NCBI RefSeq assembly: GCF_036013645.1
Contig: NZ_CP107869.1
Coordinates: 8,742,001 to 8,806,000, forward strand
Length of the DNA: 64,000 nt
Origin: Streptomyces sp. NBC_00490
GTDB lineage: Bacteria > Actinomycetota > Actinomycetes > Streptomycetales > Streptomycetaceae
Reading direction: 5' to 3'
Under the pieces are notes generated by a model. It searched no databases, had not been told where the DNA came from, and saw only the letters and a program-made list of their open reading frames with translations. Below, piece after piece: positions 41,795 to 51,431 of this stretch; position 1 is the first letter of the stretch; every line of letters begins with the position of its first letter. Position numbers and translations under genes: made by a program.

Positions 41795-43687
41795 TCAGCC
41801 GAGTCCGCGGCAGTAGAGGGCGTCCGGCGTGCGGGAGGAGCCCACCCGGCCGGTGTACGCGATCCCGGCCGCGTACTCGTCGTCCGCGCACTGCCCCTTG
41901 TACCGGCCGTCCGCGAAGTCGCCGCCCTTGGGGCCCGCGCCCCTGTTGTCGCCCCGGTCGAACCAGACGGTACGACCGCTCGTACCGAGCCTTTCGGGCG
42001 GGGCGGCCGCGCACAGGGCGGTGGAGACGGCGGCACCGCGGACGCTGTACCCGATGAGGAACTGCCCGTCGGCGCACTGGAGTTTGGTGTACCCGGACGC
42101 CCAGTCCCGACCCGGCGTGACGTGCCGCTCGTCCACGACCACCTCGTGTCCGCCGGCCGGATCCCACAGGCCTCCGGTGGACACGTCCGAGCACAGCCCC
42201 CGGTTGCCGGTGTGGCTGAGTCCGAGCAGCCGCTGCCCGTCGGGGCAGACGGCCTTGCGGGCGCCGGAGTCCCAGTCGGGCCGCGCCCGCATCCGCCGTG
42301 ACGCCACGAAGTCGCCGTGGTCGGGGCTGAGCATGGACCAGTCCGGTACGCGGGCCACCGCACCCGTCCGGCCCTCGGCCTCGATGAGCCGGGTCCAGGC
42401 GGCGGCCCGCCAGTCGTCCCCGTCGTACACGCCCATACGGCGGCCCTCGGCGTCCCAGTGCAGCAGCGCCCAGCCGTTGCCCTTGCGGTTCTCGTGCAGG
42501 CCGACGAGCGGCCAGTAGGCGAAGTCGGCGTCGGTGCGGATGAGTTGGTCCACGAAGTTCTCGAACCAGGCCCGCTGCTTCACACCCGTCTCGTCGCGTC
42601 CTCCGACGCCGAACTCGCTGATCCAGACGGGGGCGGTGAAGTGCCGGTCCTGCTCCGCCGTCACGAAGAAGGCCTGGCGGTTCAGGGTGCCGATCAGTTC
42701 GGCGGGGCCGAGGTCGCGGTAGCGGGGGTCGCTGGTCTCGCCCGTTCCGGTGGCGCCGCTGTGGTTCGGGCCGGTGTAGTCGTAGAAGTGGGCCGAGTAC
42801 ACGAGCTTGTCGGAGTCGACGAGGGTGTGCGACAGCCGGCGTACCGGCTCCAGGGTGGGGCGTTCGTGGGCGAGTCCGTCGACGGGGACGCCGGTCCAGT
42901 TGATGCCCTCGACGATGATCAGGAGGTCCGGGTTGGCCTCCGTGAGGATGCGGTCACCCACGCGCTGCGAGGCGGCGAACCAGTCGTGGTCGTCGCCGAG
43001 CCCCCAGTTGGGGTCGTCCCAGACGTTGCGGCGGACCTCGTTGTAGAGATCGGCGCCGACGACCCGCTTGTTGTGCTGGTAGCGGCGGGCCATGAACAGC
43101 CAGTCGCTCTCCCAGGCCGCGGCGGACCGACTCGTGTTCCAGCGTTCGTTGCCGTCGACACCGCAGCACCAACGGGTCGTGTTGGTGTGGTTGTTGAGGA
43201 TCACGGCGAGGCCGGAGGCGGTGAGTGCGTCCACCACGGCGTCGTAGACCTGGAGCGGTGTTCTGCCGCGCAGGACGGGGTTGGCGGCGACGGACCCGTC
43301 CGTGACCGGACGGGTGTCGTGGATCATCTCGTTGGAGAAGGGCAGCCGGACGCTGTTGATCCCGATCTCCTGGAAACCGGCGATGATCTCGGCCATGGGC
43401 GCACGGTCCAGGCCGAGCGGCATCCGGCCGGAGTTCTCCCCGGCGTGGTGGTTCGCGTCGTCCTCCGTGCTGCCCGATCCGTTCCACGTGCCGCTGGCGC
43501 CGTGCCAGTTGCCGGAGCGCAGCTTGAAGCGGTCGCCGTCGGCGTCCACGATCCAGCGGCCCCGGGTGCTCAGCGGAGCCGTCCAGCCCGGTGCGGCCGC
43601 CGCTGCCTCGGGGGCGGTCGTCAGGGGTGTCATCAGGAGTACGGCGGCCAGTGCGGCCCTGACGAGGAATCCGAGCATGGCCACCAT
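41795..43687 (-). CDS. Secreted GH5 endoglucanase-like enzyme with Cys-rich repeat tail
   Basis: A 630-residue exported protein. The signal peptide is about 1-31. The GH5 domain (about 35-435) has acid/base Glu217 (GADLYNEVRRN) and nucleophile Glu358 (PVWISEFGVGG), plus NWHGASG and NNHTNTTRWCC. The C-terminal 190 residues hold three related modules (KAVCPDGQRLLGLSHTG, KLQCADGQFLIGYSVRG, KGQCADDEYAAGIAYTG), each ending in a second Cys; I do not recognise this domain and suspect carbohydrate binding. Starts at ATG 43687 or 43678. Confidence 0.85.
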   Translation of the reverse strand: MVAMLGFLVRAALAAVLLMTPLTTAPEAAAAAPGWTAPLSTRGRWIVDADGDRFKLRSGNWHGASGTWNGSGSTEDDANHHAGENSGRMPLGLDRAPMAEIIAGFQEIGINSVRLPFSNEMIHDTRPVTDGSVAANPVLRGRTPLQVYDAVVDALTASGLAVILNNHTNTTRWCCGVDGNERWNTSRSAAAWESDWLFMARRYQHNKRVVGADLYNEVRRNVWDDPNWGLGDDHDWFAASQRVGDRILTEANPDLLIIVEGINWTGVPVDGLAHERPTLEPVRRLSHTLVDSDKLVYSAHFYDYTGPNHSGATGTGETSDPRYRDLGPAELIGTLNRQAFFVTAEQDRHFTAPVWISEFGVGGRDETGVKQRAWFENFVDQLIRTDADFAYWPLVGLHENRKGNGWALLHWDAEGRRMGVYDGDDWRAAAWTRLIEAEGRTGAVARVPDWSMLSPDHGDFVASRRMRARPDWDSGARKAVCPDGQRLLGLSHTGNRGLCSDVSTGGLWDPAGGHEVVVDERHVTPGRDWASGYTKLQCADGQFLIGYSVRGAAVSTALCAAAPPERLGTSGRTVWFDRGDNRGAGPKGGDFADGRYKGQCADDEYAAGIAYTGRVGSSRTPDALYCRGLG

Positions 43688-43898
43688 CCCGAGGACCGCG
43701 TCGACACTGCTGTTGTCATGGCAGCGTCATCATGGAGGGTGGCCCGGCATTGGTCCAGTCCTGGCGCGCCGCGGGTTGCCGTGGCGGGGCGGCGACCGGT
43801 GACTTCCGGCCGGTTGGCCTGTGCGCACCCGTCCCGCGACCGCGGCAGGCGAAGGCATGATGGCGTCGAGCGTGCGTTCCCCATGAACGGAGGCACAC

Positions 43899-44762
43899 AT
43901 GGACATCGGAATCGGCCTGCCCAACACGGTGCCCGGCACCGATCCCCAGTCCCTTCTCGACTGGGCCCGGCGGGCGGAAGAGGCCGGATTCAGCACCCTC
44001 GGCACCATCGGACGGCTGGTGTACGGCGGTTACGAGGAACTGATCGCCCTCACCGCCGCGGCCGCGGTGACCAGCCGGATACGGCTCACCACCAGCGTGC
44101 TGCTGGCGCCGCTCCATACGAACTCCGCCCTGCTCGCGAAGCAGGCCGCCTCGCTGGAGCGGATATCGGGCGGCCGTTTCGTCATCGGTGTGGGGCTGGG
44201 CGGCCGGGACGACGACTTCGCGGCCAGTGGCGTGTCCATGCAGGGCAGAGGCCGGCGCCTGGACGAGCAGCTCGCCGAGATGAAGCGCGTCTGGGCCGGA
44301 GAGGAGTACGGGTTCGCCGGACCGATCGGGCCCCGCACCGGGCGCGAGGGCGGCCCCGAACTCGTCCTGGGCGGTTCCACGGAGGCGAGCTTCCGGCGCG
44401 TCGCCGAGTTCGCCGACGGCTGGATCATGGGCGGCGGTTCGCCGGACACGTTCGCCGAGGCCGCGGCCGGTGTCGACGCCGCCTGGCAGAAGGCGGGGCG
44501 CGCGGGCACGCCGCGCAAGCTGTCGCTGGCCTACTTCGGGCTGGGCCCCGAAGCCCGCACGCAGGCGGACGCCTACCTGCTGGACTACTACGGCTTCCTC
44601 GGCGACTTCGCCCGGCAGATCGCGGACAGTGCCGCGGTGAGTGCCGAGATGGTCACGTCCTACGTCGACGCGTTCGCCGCCGGCGGCTGCGACGAACTCA
44701 TCTTCGTCCCCACCGGATCGGGGCTCGACCAGATCGACCTGCTCGCCGAGGCGATCACCTGA
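43899..44762 (+). CDS. LLM-class (F420/FMN-dependent) oxidoreductase
   Basis: A 287-residue luciferase-like monooxygenase-fold protein, the short F420-type. Visible segments are IGIGLPNTVPGTDP, LTTSVLLAPLHTNSALLAKQ, ASLERISGGRFVIGVGLGG and VLGGSTEASFRRVAEFADGW. It belongs to the mycobacterial/streptomycete F420-dependent group. Single gene; its last eight bases overlap the convergent DUF1905 gene. Substrate unknown. Confidence 0.87.
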   Translation: MDIGIGLPNTVPGTDPQSLLDWARRAEEAGFSTLGTIGRLVYGGYEELIALTAAAAVTSRIRLTTSVLLAPLHTNSALLAKQAASLERISGGRFVIGVGLGGRDDDFAASGVSMQGRGRRLDEQLAEMKRVWAGEEYGFAGPIGPRTGREGGPELVLGGSTEASFRRVAEFADGWIMGGGSPDTFAEAAAGVDAAWQKAGRAGTPRKLSLAYFGLGPEARTQADAYLLDYYGFLGDFARQIADSAAVSAEMVTSYVDAFAAGGCDELIFVPTGSGLDQIDLLAEAIT

Positions 44763-45051
44763 GTCGGAGCAGGACGGTCAGCCGCACGGAGACGTCGTCA
44801 CCGGCCGCGATGTGCTGCGGCTTGCGTACGGCGTTCTTGAGCGGCAGCAGATAGCGGCCGTCCTTGGGGAAGAGCGACGTCGTGAAGGCGGTCGCGCCGA
44901 TGTGCGCCTCGACCGGGATCACCCCCCAGCCGTAGGAGGCCGTCGTCGCCACCTCGCGGATGTCGGCGGACTCGTCGTCCGGAACGGGGAGGAAGTAGTA
45001 GGGCGCCGGACCACGCCATTCGATGACGCGGCCGGTGAAGGAGAGCTCCAT
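44755..45051 (-). CDS. DUF1905-domain protein
   Basis: A 98-residue protein matching DUF1905 (segments LSFTGRVIEWRGPAPYYFLP, YGWGVIPVEAHIGATAFTTS, LFPKDGRYLLPLKNAVRKP), a small beta-barrel family of unknown function. It overlaps the LLM gene end and is preceded by a TPR gene on the same strand with a 4-base gap, so the two are likely co-transcribed. Confidence 0.85.
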   Translation of the reverse strand: MELSFTGRVIEWRGPAPYYFLPVPDDESADIREVATTASYGWGVIPVEAHIGATAFTTSLFPKDGRYLLPLKNAVRKPQHIAAGDDVSVRLTVLLRLR

Positions 45052-45055
45052 GAGG

Positions 45056-45859
45056 TCATTGTCCGGCCCGGAGCTCCCGGTGCAGCCGCCGGGTCCAGGG
45101 GTGGTCCCCGCTGAAGACGCGTGTGAAGAGGGGCAACAGCTCGGCGAGCCGGGTGTCCCCGGCCGACGGGTTCCGGTGGAGCCGGGTCAGCCGGCCCACG
45201 TGGAAGGCGTTGAGGAGGGTGTGCGGGTGTTCGTGGCCGAGGGCGGCGGTGCGGTCCTCGAGAAGGGTGGTGAACAGGCCCAGCGATTCCCGGGGTTCGC
45301 CCTCGGCCTCGGTCCAGCCCGCGATGTTGTGGCGTACGGCGAGGGTGTGCGGATGGGCCGGACCGTTGACCCGGTGCGCGTCGTCGAGCAGAGCGCGGCA
45401 TTCGGCCAGGGCTTGGGCGCGGGCACCATGGGCTGCCGTCCAGTAGGCCGTGTTGTGGCGGGTCAGGAGGGTTTCCGAAGCCTCGGGGCCCAGGATCCGT
45501 TCGGTGTCGCGGTGGAGCTCGGCGTACCGCCGCGCGGCGTCCTGGGCGTCGCCCGTCTCGCCGGTCCAGCGGGCGAGATCGTCGCGCAGCAGCCGTAGGG
45601 CGCGGTGGTCGCGGTCGTCGAGGCGCTCCCGGTACACGTCCAGCAGGTCCTGGGTCCGCTGTCTGGCCTGCGGGGCCCGGCCGCACACGCCGGTCCAGTA
45701 CGCGACACCGTGCCGTACGACGAGGGTGAACCAGGCGTCGTCCCCGAGCCGGGTACGGCAGTCCGCCTCCAGCCCGGTGAGCAGCCGCAACGCGGCGGGG
45801 GCGTTGCCCGCGGCGCCGATCGTGGACGCGTTCAGATGGCGCTCGCGCAGCAATGCCAT
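45056..45859 (-). CDS. TPR-repeat protein
   Basis: A 267-residue protein of tandem TPR_10/kinesin-light-chain-like repeats; the motif RHNxAxWTxxxG recurs (RHGVAYWTGVCG, RHNTAYWTAAHG, RHNIAGWTEAEG) with DPxHPxTL-like turns. ATG 45859 begins the repeat region; an upstream in-frame start at 46036 would run across the leader-peptide region and is less likely. No effector domain is attached. Such repeats often accompany NTPase or signalling proteins in Streptomyces. Confidence 0.78.
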   Translation of the reverse strand: MALLRERHLNASTIGAAGNAPAALRLLTGLEADCRTRLGDDAWFTLVVRHGVAYWTGVCGRAPQARQRTQDLLDVYRERLDDRDHRALRLLRDDLARWTGETGDAQDAARRYAELHRDTERILGPEASETLLTRHNTAYWTAAHGARAQALAECRALLDDAHRVNGPAHPHTLAVRHNIAGWTEAEGEPRESLGLFTTLLEDRTAALGHEHPHTLLNAFHVGRLTRLHRNPSAGDTRLAELLPLFTRVFSGDHPWTRRLHRELRAGQ

Positions 45860-46034
45860 GGAGCCCGCCCCCGCCCGGATCGTCGGCCGCGCTCCCAGAG
45901 TAGCCAGCGTCGTCGCACCCCAGAAGACGGACGTCCCCACCCGCGTCGGTGACCGCCTCGTGGACGCCCTCTTGACGTCCTCGCGCGGCCGATCGACACT
46001 CCAGATGGGAATCCTAGTGAACAGGTAGGGAAAC

Positions 46035-46157
46035 ATGAGGCGCCTTGAGTCGGCAGTCGGCCGAGTGAGCCGTACCTCTCGGCCGTCGCCTCTTCTGACC
46101 TCCCGCCGTCACATCGACCTGCAGCGCGTCTGCAGCGCGATCCGCCGGCTCGGCTGA
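46035..46157 (+). CDS. Cys-containing leader peptide 1 (upstream of the GST-like gene)
   Basis: A 40-codon reading frame starting MRRLESAVGR and ending RRHIDLQRVCSAIRRLG. The RxHxDLxRVxSA segment is the signature of the short streptomycete leader peptides that precede sulfur-assimilation genes; three others occur in this window. The stop is 108 bases before the GST-like ATG. Ribosome stalling at the Cys codon under low cysteine could control the downstream gene. That mechanism is known for Cys-rich upstream ORFs in mycobacteria and is inferred here. Confidence 0.72.
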   Translation: MRRLESAVGRVSRTSRPSPLLTSRRHIDLQRVCSAIRRLG

Positions 46158-46265
46158 GCCCGGCCCGTCCCCGAGCCTCGCCGCCGCATACCGGCGCACC
46201 CCCTGTCCTGGCCCGACGTCGCTTCCGCCGCGCGTACGTCCGCGCGCCCACACCCGGGGAGATCC

Positions 46266-47132
46266 ATGTCCGTCACACCGCTCGCTCCCGCCTCGACCGC
46301 GCAGTCCACCGCCGCGTTCCGGGGCCGGATCGGCCGGGACGCGCGCAGCGGGCACTACGCCGTGCCGCGCCGCTACCGGCTGCATCTGTCGCCCGCCTGT
46401 CCGGACGGACTGCGCATCGCCGTCGTCCACAGCCTGCTCGGCCTCGACGACGCCTGTCCCGTGACGTTCCTCGACGCGATCCCCGACTGTCCCGACGGCG
46501 GCCACACGGCGCTGCGCCCCCTCTACGAGGCCAGCGCGCACCGGTACAAGGGCGCCGCCGTCGGCCCCGTGCTCAGCGACGACTGGTCGGGCCGCATCGT
46601 CAGCACCCATGCCCCGGACATCACCCGCGACCTCGCCCGCTTCGGCGGCGACCGCCCGGCGCTGTACCCGTGCGGCGCGGAGTCGGAGACCGAGGCCGTG
46701 GAACGGCTGTGCGCCCAGGGCATCGAGCGGGCCGCGCAGGAGGCCGGCACGGCGGGCACCGACCCGGACGCACGTGCCGCGGCGCTCGACACGCTGCTGG
46801 AGACCCTGGCCTCGCTGGAGAACTGGCTCACCGGACGGGAGTACCTGATCCGGGATCAGATCACCGCCGCAGACGTCGAGTTGTGGGTCACGCTGGTCCA
46901 GCTCGACACCGTGCACCGCCATCACCTGGACGCCTCCGCCGTGCAGCGGATCGCCGCCCACCCCGCACTGTGGGCGTACGCCCGCCGGCTGGCGGCCCAC
47001 CCCGCCTTCGGCGCGCACCTCGACCTCGACGGCATCGCCCGTCGCCACCACGCCCACTGCCGTGGCCTGGAGGCCGCGGGATCGGCCGTGCAGATCCTGG
47101 ACTGGGCGGCGCACGCCGCGCGGACCCGCTAG
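46266..47132 (+). CDS. Glutathione S-transferase-like protein (YqjG/ECM4 family)
   Basis: A 288-residue thioredoxin-fold plus helical GST protein of the glutathionyl-hydroquinone-reductase group. The Cys is in LHLSPACPDGLRIAVVHSL (the usual CPWAHR becomes CPDGLR), ALRPLYEASAHRYKGAAVGP and LYPCGAESETEAVERLC follow, and ENWLTGREYLIRDQITAADV is the C-terminal GST motif. Actinobacteria use mycothiol instead of glutathione, so the natural thiol is open. Preceded by leader peptide 1. Confidence 0.83.
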   Translation: MSVTPLAPASTAQSTAAFRGRIGRDARSGHYAVPRRYRLHLSPACPDGLRIAVVHSLLGLDDACPVTFLDAIPDCPDGGHTALRPLYEASAHRYKGAAVGPVLSDDWSGRIVSTHAPDITRDLARFGGDRPALYPCGAESETEAVERLCAQGIERAAQEAGTAGTDPDARAAALDTLLETLASLENWLTGREYLIRDQITAADVELWVTLVQLDTVHRHHLDASAVQRIAAHPALWAYARRLAAHPAFGAHLDLDGIARRHHAHCRGLEAAGSAVQILDWAAHAARTR

Positions 47133-47230
47133 GCGTTCCACCTGGTGGACCGGCGTTGACAGACGCTCGGACAACTGGCTTCACTTACGGCACTCTTGAC
47201 GCAGAAGGGCCCTGGCGGCCCCTGAGAACG

Positions 47231-47395
47231 ATGACGGTGACGGACATGTACGCAGCTCCCAGGACGGCCACGCGCCGTACCTCGAGCTGCGTACCGCCGT
47301 ACGCGAATCTCCTTGTCGCCGATCGCTCCGTCGACCTCCTGCGCGTGAACAGCGCACTGTGTACCGCACCGGGCCGAGCCCGCTGTCGGGGCTGA
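47231..47395 (+). CDS. Cys-containing leader peptide 2 (upstream of the ABC transporter)
   Basis: A 54-codon frame (ATG 47231; ATG 47246 also possible) ending in SVDLLRVNSALCTAPGRARC and RG. SVDLLRVNSALC matches the leader-peptide signature with the Cys at the typical place, and two further Cys are present. The stop is 174 bases before the permease start, leaving room for alternative RNA structures. Confidence 0.65.
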   Translation: MTVTDMYAAPRTATRRTSSCVPPYANLLVADRSVDLLRVNSALCTAPGRARCRG

Positions 47396-47569
47396 CGTCC
47401 CCCTCCGCAGCCCCCGCGTTCCCGACGAACACCGCCCGCGCGGTGTGCCGTTGTCCGCCCAGCCCCCGGTTCCCGTGCGTCCCCGTGTGCCACGACCCGC
47501 CGTAGAGCGGCCGTCGTAGCCGCGTTCCGTGCGCCCGTGTCCGGGGATCCGAACCCGCCGGAGCCCCTC

Positions 47570-48549
47570 ATGAGTGAACCCCCAGGCGCCGCCGTCTCCG
47601 TCACGGAGCCACCGCCGATCGCCGACAGACCGTCAAAACAGCTGACCGCACAGCGGGTTCTGCCGCTGCGGCACCCCGGACGCTGGATCGCCACCGCCGT
47701 CGTCCTGGTCCTCACGGCCCAGTTCGTGCACGGCCTGGTGTCCAACCCCTTCTACCAGTGGGACCGGTTCGGCTACTGGTTCCTGCGGCCGACGATCCTC
47801 GACGGGCTGCTGATCACCCTCGAAGTCACCGCCTACAGCGCGGTGCTGGGCCTCCTCGGCGGTGTCGTCCTCGCGCTGGCCCGGCTCTCGAAGAGCCCTG
47901 TCCTGCGGGCGGTCAGCTGGATCTACATCTGGACGTTCCGCTCCATACCGCTGATCGTCATCCTGCTCTTCCTCTACAACTTCAGCGCCCTGTACCAGAC
48001 GCTCAGCGTGGGCGTCCCCTTCGGGCCCGCCTTCTTCACCTTCGACGAGTCCCGGCTCGCCACCGACATGGCCGTCGCCGTCGTCGGTCTGAGCCTGAAC
48101 CAGGCGGCGTACGCCGCCGAGGCGGTCCGCGGCGGCATCCTCTCCGTCGACCAGGGCCAGCACGAGGCGGCCGCCGCACTCGGGCTGCCCAAGGGCTACC
48201 AGTTCCGCAAGGTCGTCTTCCCGCAGGCCCTGCGCTCCATCACGCCGAACTACGTCAACCAGCTCATCGACCTGGTCAAGGCCACCTCGCTGGTGTTCTA
48301 CGTCTCGCTGCTCGACCTGTTCGGCGCAGCCCAGACCATGGGCGCCACCTACCCCGGCGACATCGTGCCGCTGCTGCTGGTCGTCACCGTCTGGTACCTC
48401 ATCCTGACCACGGTCGTCTCCGTCATCCAGTTCTACGTCGAGCGGTACTTCGCCCGGGGCGCCACCCGCACCCTGCCGCCGACCCCGTTGCAGAAGCTGC
48501 GCACCGCCCTCACCGACCTGCGCGCCCGTATCCGCAGGGAGGCCGCCGT

Positions 48550-48553
<4 letters not shown>
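47570..48553 (+). CDS. Polar amino-acid-type ABC transporter permease
   Basis: A 327-residue permease (His/Glu/Gln/Arg family) with five to six hydrophobic segments. The coupling EAA motif is AAYAAEAVRGGILSVDQGQH, then EAAAALGLPKGYQFRKVVFPQALR. ATG 47570 follows GGAG; an upstream ATG at 47537 is less good. First gene of an importer operon (permease, ATPase, lipoprotein). Placement behind a Cys leader peptide suggests import of cystine or another sulfur compound. Confidence 0.88.
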
Positions 48554-49335
<782 letters not shown>

Positions 49336-49448
49336 ACCGCGAGGCGTTCTGACACGCCGTGTCCTGACACACGGTGCGCTGAGCACCGCCCACGACTTCC
49401 CCCCACGGCATCACCCTCACCACCCGCTCCCAGCCACAAAGGACAGTC

Positions 49449-50471
49449 ATGCCTACCCAGTTCTCCCGACGCAGCCTGATACGGGGCATCACCGCGGCCA
49501 CCGCCGCCGTCACCCTCGCCGCCGGGCTCGCCGCCTGCGGGGGCGAGAGTGACGCCGCGACCAAGACCTCCGACACCGCCGGCACGGTGACCGTGGGCCG
49601 GCTCTCCAACGGCGCGGCCACCGAGACCGCCCTGAAGGTCGCCGAGGTGAAGTCCATCAGCTCCCTGCTGCCCGACGACATCAAGAAGAGCGGCAAGCTG
49701 GTCATCGGGTCCGGCACCCTGCCCTCCGGCAGCCCGCCGCTCGGCTTCATCGGCAGCGACCAGAAGTCGCTCACCGGTTCCGAGATCGACCTCGCCCGCC
49801 TGGTCTCCGCCGTCCTCGGGCTCGAGCCGCAGGTGCGGCGCTCGACGTGGGAGAACCTGTTCATCGGCCTCGACAGCGGCAAGGTCGACGTGGCCTTCTC
49901 CAACGTCACCGACACCGAGGAGCGCAAGCAGAAGTACGAGTTCGCCTCCTACCGCAAGGACGATCTCGCGTTCGAGGTGAAGAAGGACGACACCTGGAAC
50001 TTCGACAACAACTACGAGAACCTCGCCGGCAAGACGGTCTCCGTCAGCAACGGCACCAACCAGGAGAAGCTCCTCCTGGAGTGGAAGGCCAAGCTGGAGA
50101 AGGAGGGCAAGAAGCTCACCGTCAAGTACTTCCAGGAGACCAACAGCCTCTACCTGGCGCTGAACAGCGGCAAGATCGACGCCTACTTCGGCCCCAGCCC
50201 GAGCCTGTCCTACCACGCGACGCAGACGGCCAAAACGCCTCAGGCGACCCGTGTCGCGGGCCAGTTCTCGGGTGCCGGTGAGAGCCTTCAGGGGCTGATC
50301 GCCGCGACCGCCAAGAAGGACAGCGGCCTCGCGAAGCCGCTCGCCGCAGCCATCAACCACCTGATCGAGAACGGTCAGTACGCGAAGTGGCTCAAGGCCT
50401 GGAACCTCTCGGGCGAGGCTGTCGCCACGTCCGAGGTCAACCCGCCCGGGCTGCCGCTCACCAACTCGTGA
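49449..50471 (+). CDS. Solute-binding lipoprotein (SBP_bac_3)
   Basis: A 340-residue lipoprotein. A twin-arginine-like SRRSLIRG precedes a hydrophobic segment and the lipobox LAAC (Cys30), so export may be via Tat. The ligand domain is the polar amino-acid type (SGKLVIGSGTLPSGSPPLGF, TGSEIDLARLVSAVLGLEPQ, WENLFIGLDSGKVDVAFSNV). Third gene of the importer. Ligand not identifiable; cystine, taurine-like or another S-amino acid is suggested by context. Confidence 0.88.
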   Translation: MPTQFSRRSLIRGITAATAAVTLAAGLAACGGESDAATKTSDTAGTVTVGRLSNGAATETALKVAEVKSISSLLPDDIKKSGKLVIGSGTLPSGSPPLGFIGSDQKSLTGSEIDLARLVSAVLGLEPQVRRSTWENLFIGLDSGKVDVAFSNVTDTEERKQKYEFASYRKDDLAFEVKKDDTWNFDNNYENLAGKTVSVSNGTNQEKLLLEWKAKLEKEGKKLTVKYFQETNSLYLALNSGKIDAYFGPSPSLSYHATQTAKTPQATRVAGQFSGAGESLQGLIAATAKKDSGLAKPLAAAINHLIENGQYAKWLKAWNLSGEAVATSEVNPPGLPLTNS

Positions 50472-50490
50472 TCATCCGTCAGAACGCGCT

Positions 50491-51225
50491 GTGAGAAAGG
50501 CCGTCGTGGTCCACCAGATCGCCCTCGGAACCCGTCTCCTGGACAACCCCGTCTGGGCAGCCCTGGACGGACCGCACGCGGCCTTCGCCGAACGGGTCGG
50601 CCGGGCGGCGCGCTATCCGGCGGACGTGTACGCGTTCGCCGCGCTCGCCGACCTGGCGGATCCGGCCGCCTGGAGTGACCTGCACAGCCTCCTCGGCCCG
50701 GCAACCACCGCACGCGTGAAGGGAGTCGAGACCGTCCCCGACGGATGGGACGTCGTCGGCGGCGGCCAGGGCGTCCAGCTCGTCGACACCCACCTGCGGG
50801 CCGAACCCGCCCCGGAGGCCGTACGGCTCGGCCCCGACGACGTACCCGACATCCTGGACCTGGTCGCCCGCACCCGACCAGGACCCTTCCTCGCCCGCAC
50901 CGTCCACCTCGGCACCTACCTCGGCATCCGGCACCACGGCAGGCTCGTCGCCCTGGCCGGCGAACGGCTCCACCTGCCCGGCTGGACCGAGATCAGCGCC
51001 GTCTGCACCGACCCGGCACACCGTGGCCGCGGCCTCGGCACCCGTCTGGTGCGGGCGGTCGCGGCGGGCATCAGGGAACGCGGGCAGACCCCGTTCCTGC
51101 ACGCCGCCGCGAACAACGCCACCGCGATCCGGCTGTACGAGTCGATCGGCTTCACCCTGCGCCGCCGCACGACCATCCTCCAGGTGCGCACGCCGGGAAC
51201 AGATGCCCGGGCGAGGGCGTTGTGA
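50491..51225 (+). CDS. GNAT family N-acetyltransferase (FR47-like)
   Basis: A 244-residue protein with a C-terminal GNAT domain (about 125-240): ISAVCTDPAHRGRGLGTRLV is strand 4 and motif A, and NNATAIRLYESIGFTLRRRT is motif B. The N-terminal half is a divergent acetyltransferase-like or substrate domain. GTG start 20 bases after the lipoprotein stop; the stop overlaps an in-frame GTG that begins a longer version of leader peptide 3. Same operon as the importer; it may acetylate the imported amine or a thiol. Confidence 0.8.
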   Translation: MRKAVVVHQIALGTRLLDNPVWAALDGPHAAFAERVGRAARYPADVYAFAALADLADPAAWSDLHSLLGPATTARVKGVETVPDGWDVVGGGQGVQLVDTHLRAEPAPEAVRLGPDDVPDILDLVARTRPGPFLARTVHLGTYLGIRHHGRLVALAGERLHLPGWTEISAVCTDPAHRGRGLGTRLVRAVAAGIRERGQTPFLHAAANNATAIRLYESIGFTLRRRTTILQVRTPGTDARARAL

Positions 51226-51266
51226 GTCGGGACGAGACACGCACCACCAGGGCGGGAGGCGGGGAC

Positions 51267-51350
51267 GTGCGGCGCATCGACCGACTCCTTCTGCACTCCC
51301 GTCCCTACATCGACCTCCAGCGTGTCGCCGGCGCTCTCTGTCGCCCCTGA
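51267..51350 (+). CDS. Cys-containing leader peptide 3 (upstream of the monooxygenase operon)
   Basis: A 27-codon frame, VRRIDRLLLHSRPYIDLQRV then AGALCRP. GGGAGG lies seven bases before the GTG at 51267. PYIDLQRVAGALC is the leader signature with Cys three residues from the end. The stop is 81 bases before the first luciferase-like gene. Confidence 0.78.
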   Translation: MRRIDRLLLHSRPYIDLQRVAGALCRP

Positions 51351-51431
51351 CCTCCTTCTCCGCCACCGTGCCCTGAGTGCCGCATGCCCGGGCCGGTGAT
51401 CTCGTACGGATCTCCAGGAAGGCACCCACTC

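Noticed and set aside
45860..46034. An N-terminal extension of the TPR gene to 46036
   Set aside because: The extension lacks repeat sequence and would overlap the leader peptide region and its likely promoter; ATG 45859 starts the repeats.
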